Assembly (NCBI RefSeq): GCF_002162315.1
Contig: NZ_CP021416.1
Span: forward strand, 62,001-126,000
Source: Sulfurospirillum diekertiae
Lineage (GTDB): Bacteria > Campylobacterota > Campylobacteria > Campylobacterales > Sulfurospirillaceae
Direction of reading: 5' to 3'
DNA: 64,000 nucleotides
Shown in pieces: positions 63,868 to 64,000 of the stretch; position 1 is the first letter of the stretch, and each line of letters opens with the position of its first letter. Under the pieces are notes generated by a model. The model saw nothing but the letters and a program-made list of their open reading frames with translations. It did no database searches and was not told the origin of the DNA. The translations under genes and the position numbers were made by a program.

Positions 63868-64000
63868 GTGAAAAAAGCATTTTTTTTTAAGTATGGCTCT
63901 TTTAATATTTAATACACATTTTTTCGCAAAGGAGAATTTGATGAAAACTGAAGTTGCAACACTTGGAGGTGGATGTTTTTGGTGTTTAGAAGCCGTTTTT
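63868..64000 (+). CDS. msrA: Peptide methionine sulfoxide reductase A, N-terminus, with frame break in the signal peptide
   Basis: MsrA repairs oxidised methionine. GGGCFWCLEAVF, with the catalytic Cys, is encoded at the window edge. Two starts are possible. GTG 63868 has AAAAAAGGAG and, if one T of the T9 run (63880-63888) is removed, reads through a signal peptide (KKAFFLSMALLIFNTHFFA) into MsrA, giving an exported enzyme. As written this frame ends after 14 codons. ATG 63941 has its own AAAGGAG with a 6-base gap and would give a cytoplasmic enzyme. The gene continues beyond the window. Confidence 0.85.

Overview
The window comes from an AT-rich genome of the Campylobacterota (Epsilonproteobacteria) and looks most like Sulfurospirillum or a close relative. 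Support comes from protein character (RNase J with a long disordered N-terminus, ThrS without a TGS domain, DUF1104, an FlhX-like protein), from purB immediately upstream of nrdA, and from the block ccoG / rpsU / UPF0323 lipoprotein / glutathionylspermidine-synthase-like / 2-hydroxyacid dehydrogenase / YajQ, which I recall also from Campylobacter jejuni. The species is an inference.

Layout. Bases 1 to about 4260 look like one end of an integrated conjugative element: the C-terminal half of a MobF-type relaxase-helicase, a small overlapping gene, a TraD/VirD4 coupling protein and a nucleotidyltransferase toxin-antitoxin pair. This ends at the 3' side of a four-tRNA operon (Gly-Leu-Cys-Ser, minus strand), a typical integration target. 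From 4.8 kb on the content is core chromosome: ilvD-marC, galU, pyrG-recJ; a minus-strand ribonucleotide reductase region holding both the anaerobic class III enzyme (nrdD, nrdG) and the aerobic class Ia enzyme (nrdB; nrdA behind purB); rlmN, hisF, rsmA, rnj, kdsD, pseudouridine synthases, rarA; a FliK-like/FlhX pair; purM, coaE, dapF, prfA, rpsT, glmM, lspA, tRNA-Val, thrS-infC-rpmI-rplT; ccoG with a recombinase-like partner; the rpsU to dgkA run; a CydA-like membrane protein carrying haem c with a membrane partner; and a long minus-strand operon from mlaE through mlaF, mlaD and a lipoprotein to a DUF1104 protein, a two-component system and small cytochromes c. The window closes inside msrA.

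How the genes fit together. Two classes of ribonucleotide reductase, CcoG (cbb3 oxidase maturation), several c-type cytochromes and a CydA-like protein fit a respiratory organism living between micro-oxic and anoxic conditions. EptA, DgkA, KdsD and the Mla transporter serve the outer membrane.

Most notable observations. (1) A palindrome TTACATGTAA recurs at least 20 times exactly, plus nine near-matches, from 4.7 to 60.5 kb, both between genes and inside unrelated genes, where it usually reads Leu-His-Val. (2) The class III reductase is split: the glycyl-radical domain is a separate 54-residue gene with its own ribosome binding site, overlapping the end of nrdD by ATGA. (3) Two perfect 16-base parS sites lie 2.3 kb apart inside genes. 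(4) Six apparent +1 shifts in A or T homopolymers break ilvD, lspA (three times), a UPF0323 lipoprotein and the signal peptide of msrA; these may be sequencing errors, but the msrA case could also act as a localisation switch. (5) A resolvase-like protein that seems to have lost its catalytic residues is co-transcribed with ccoG.
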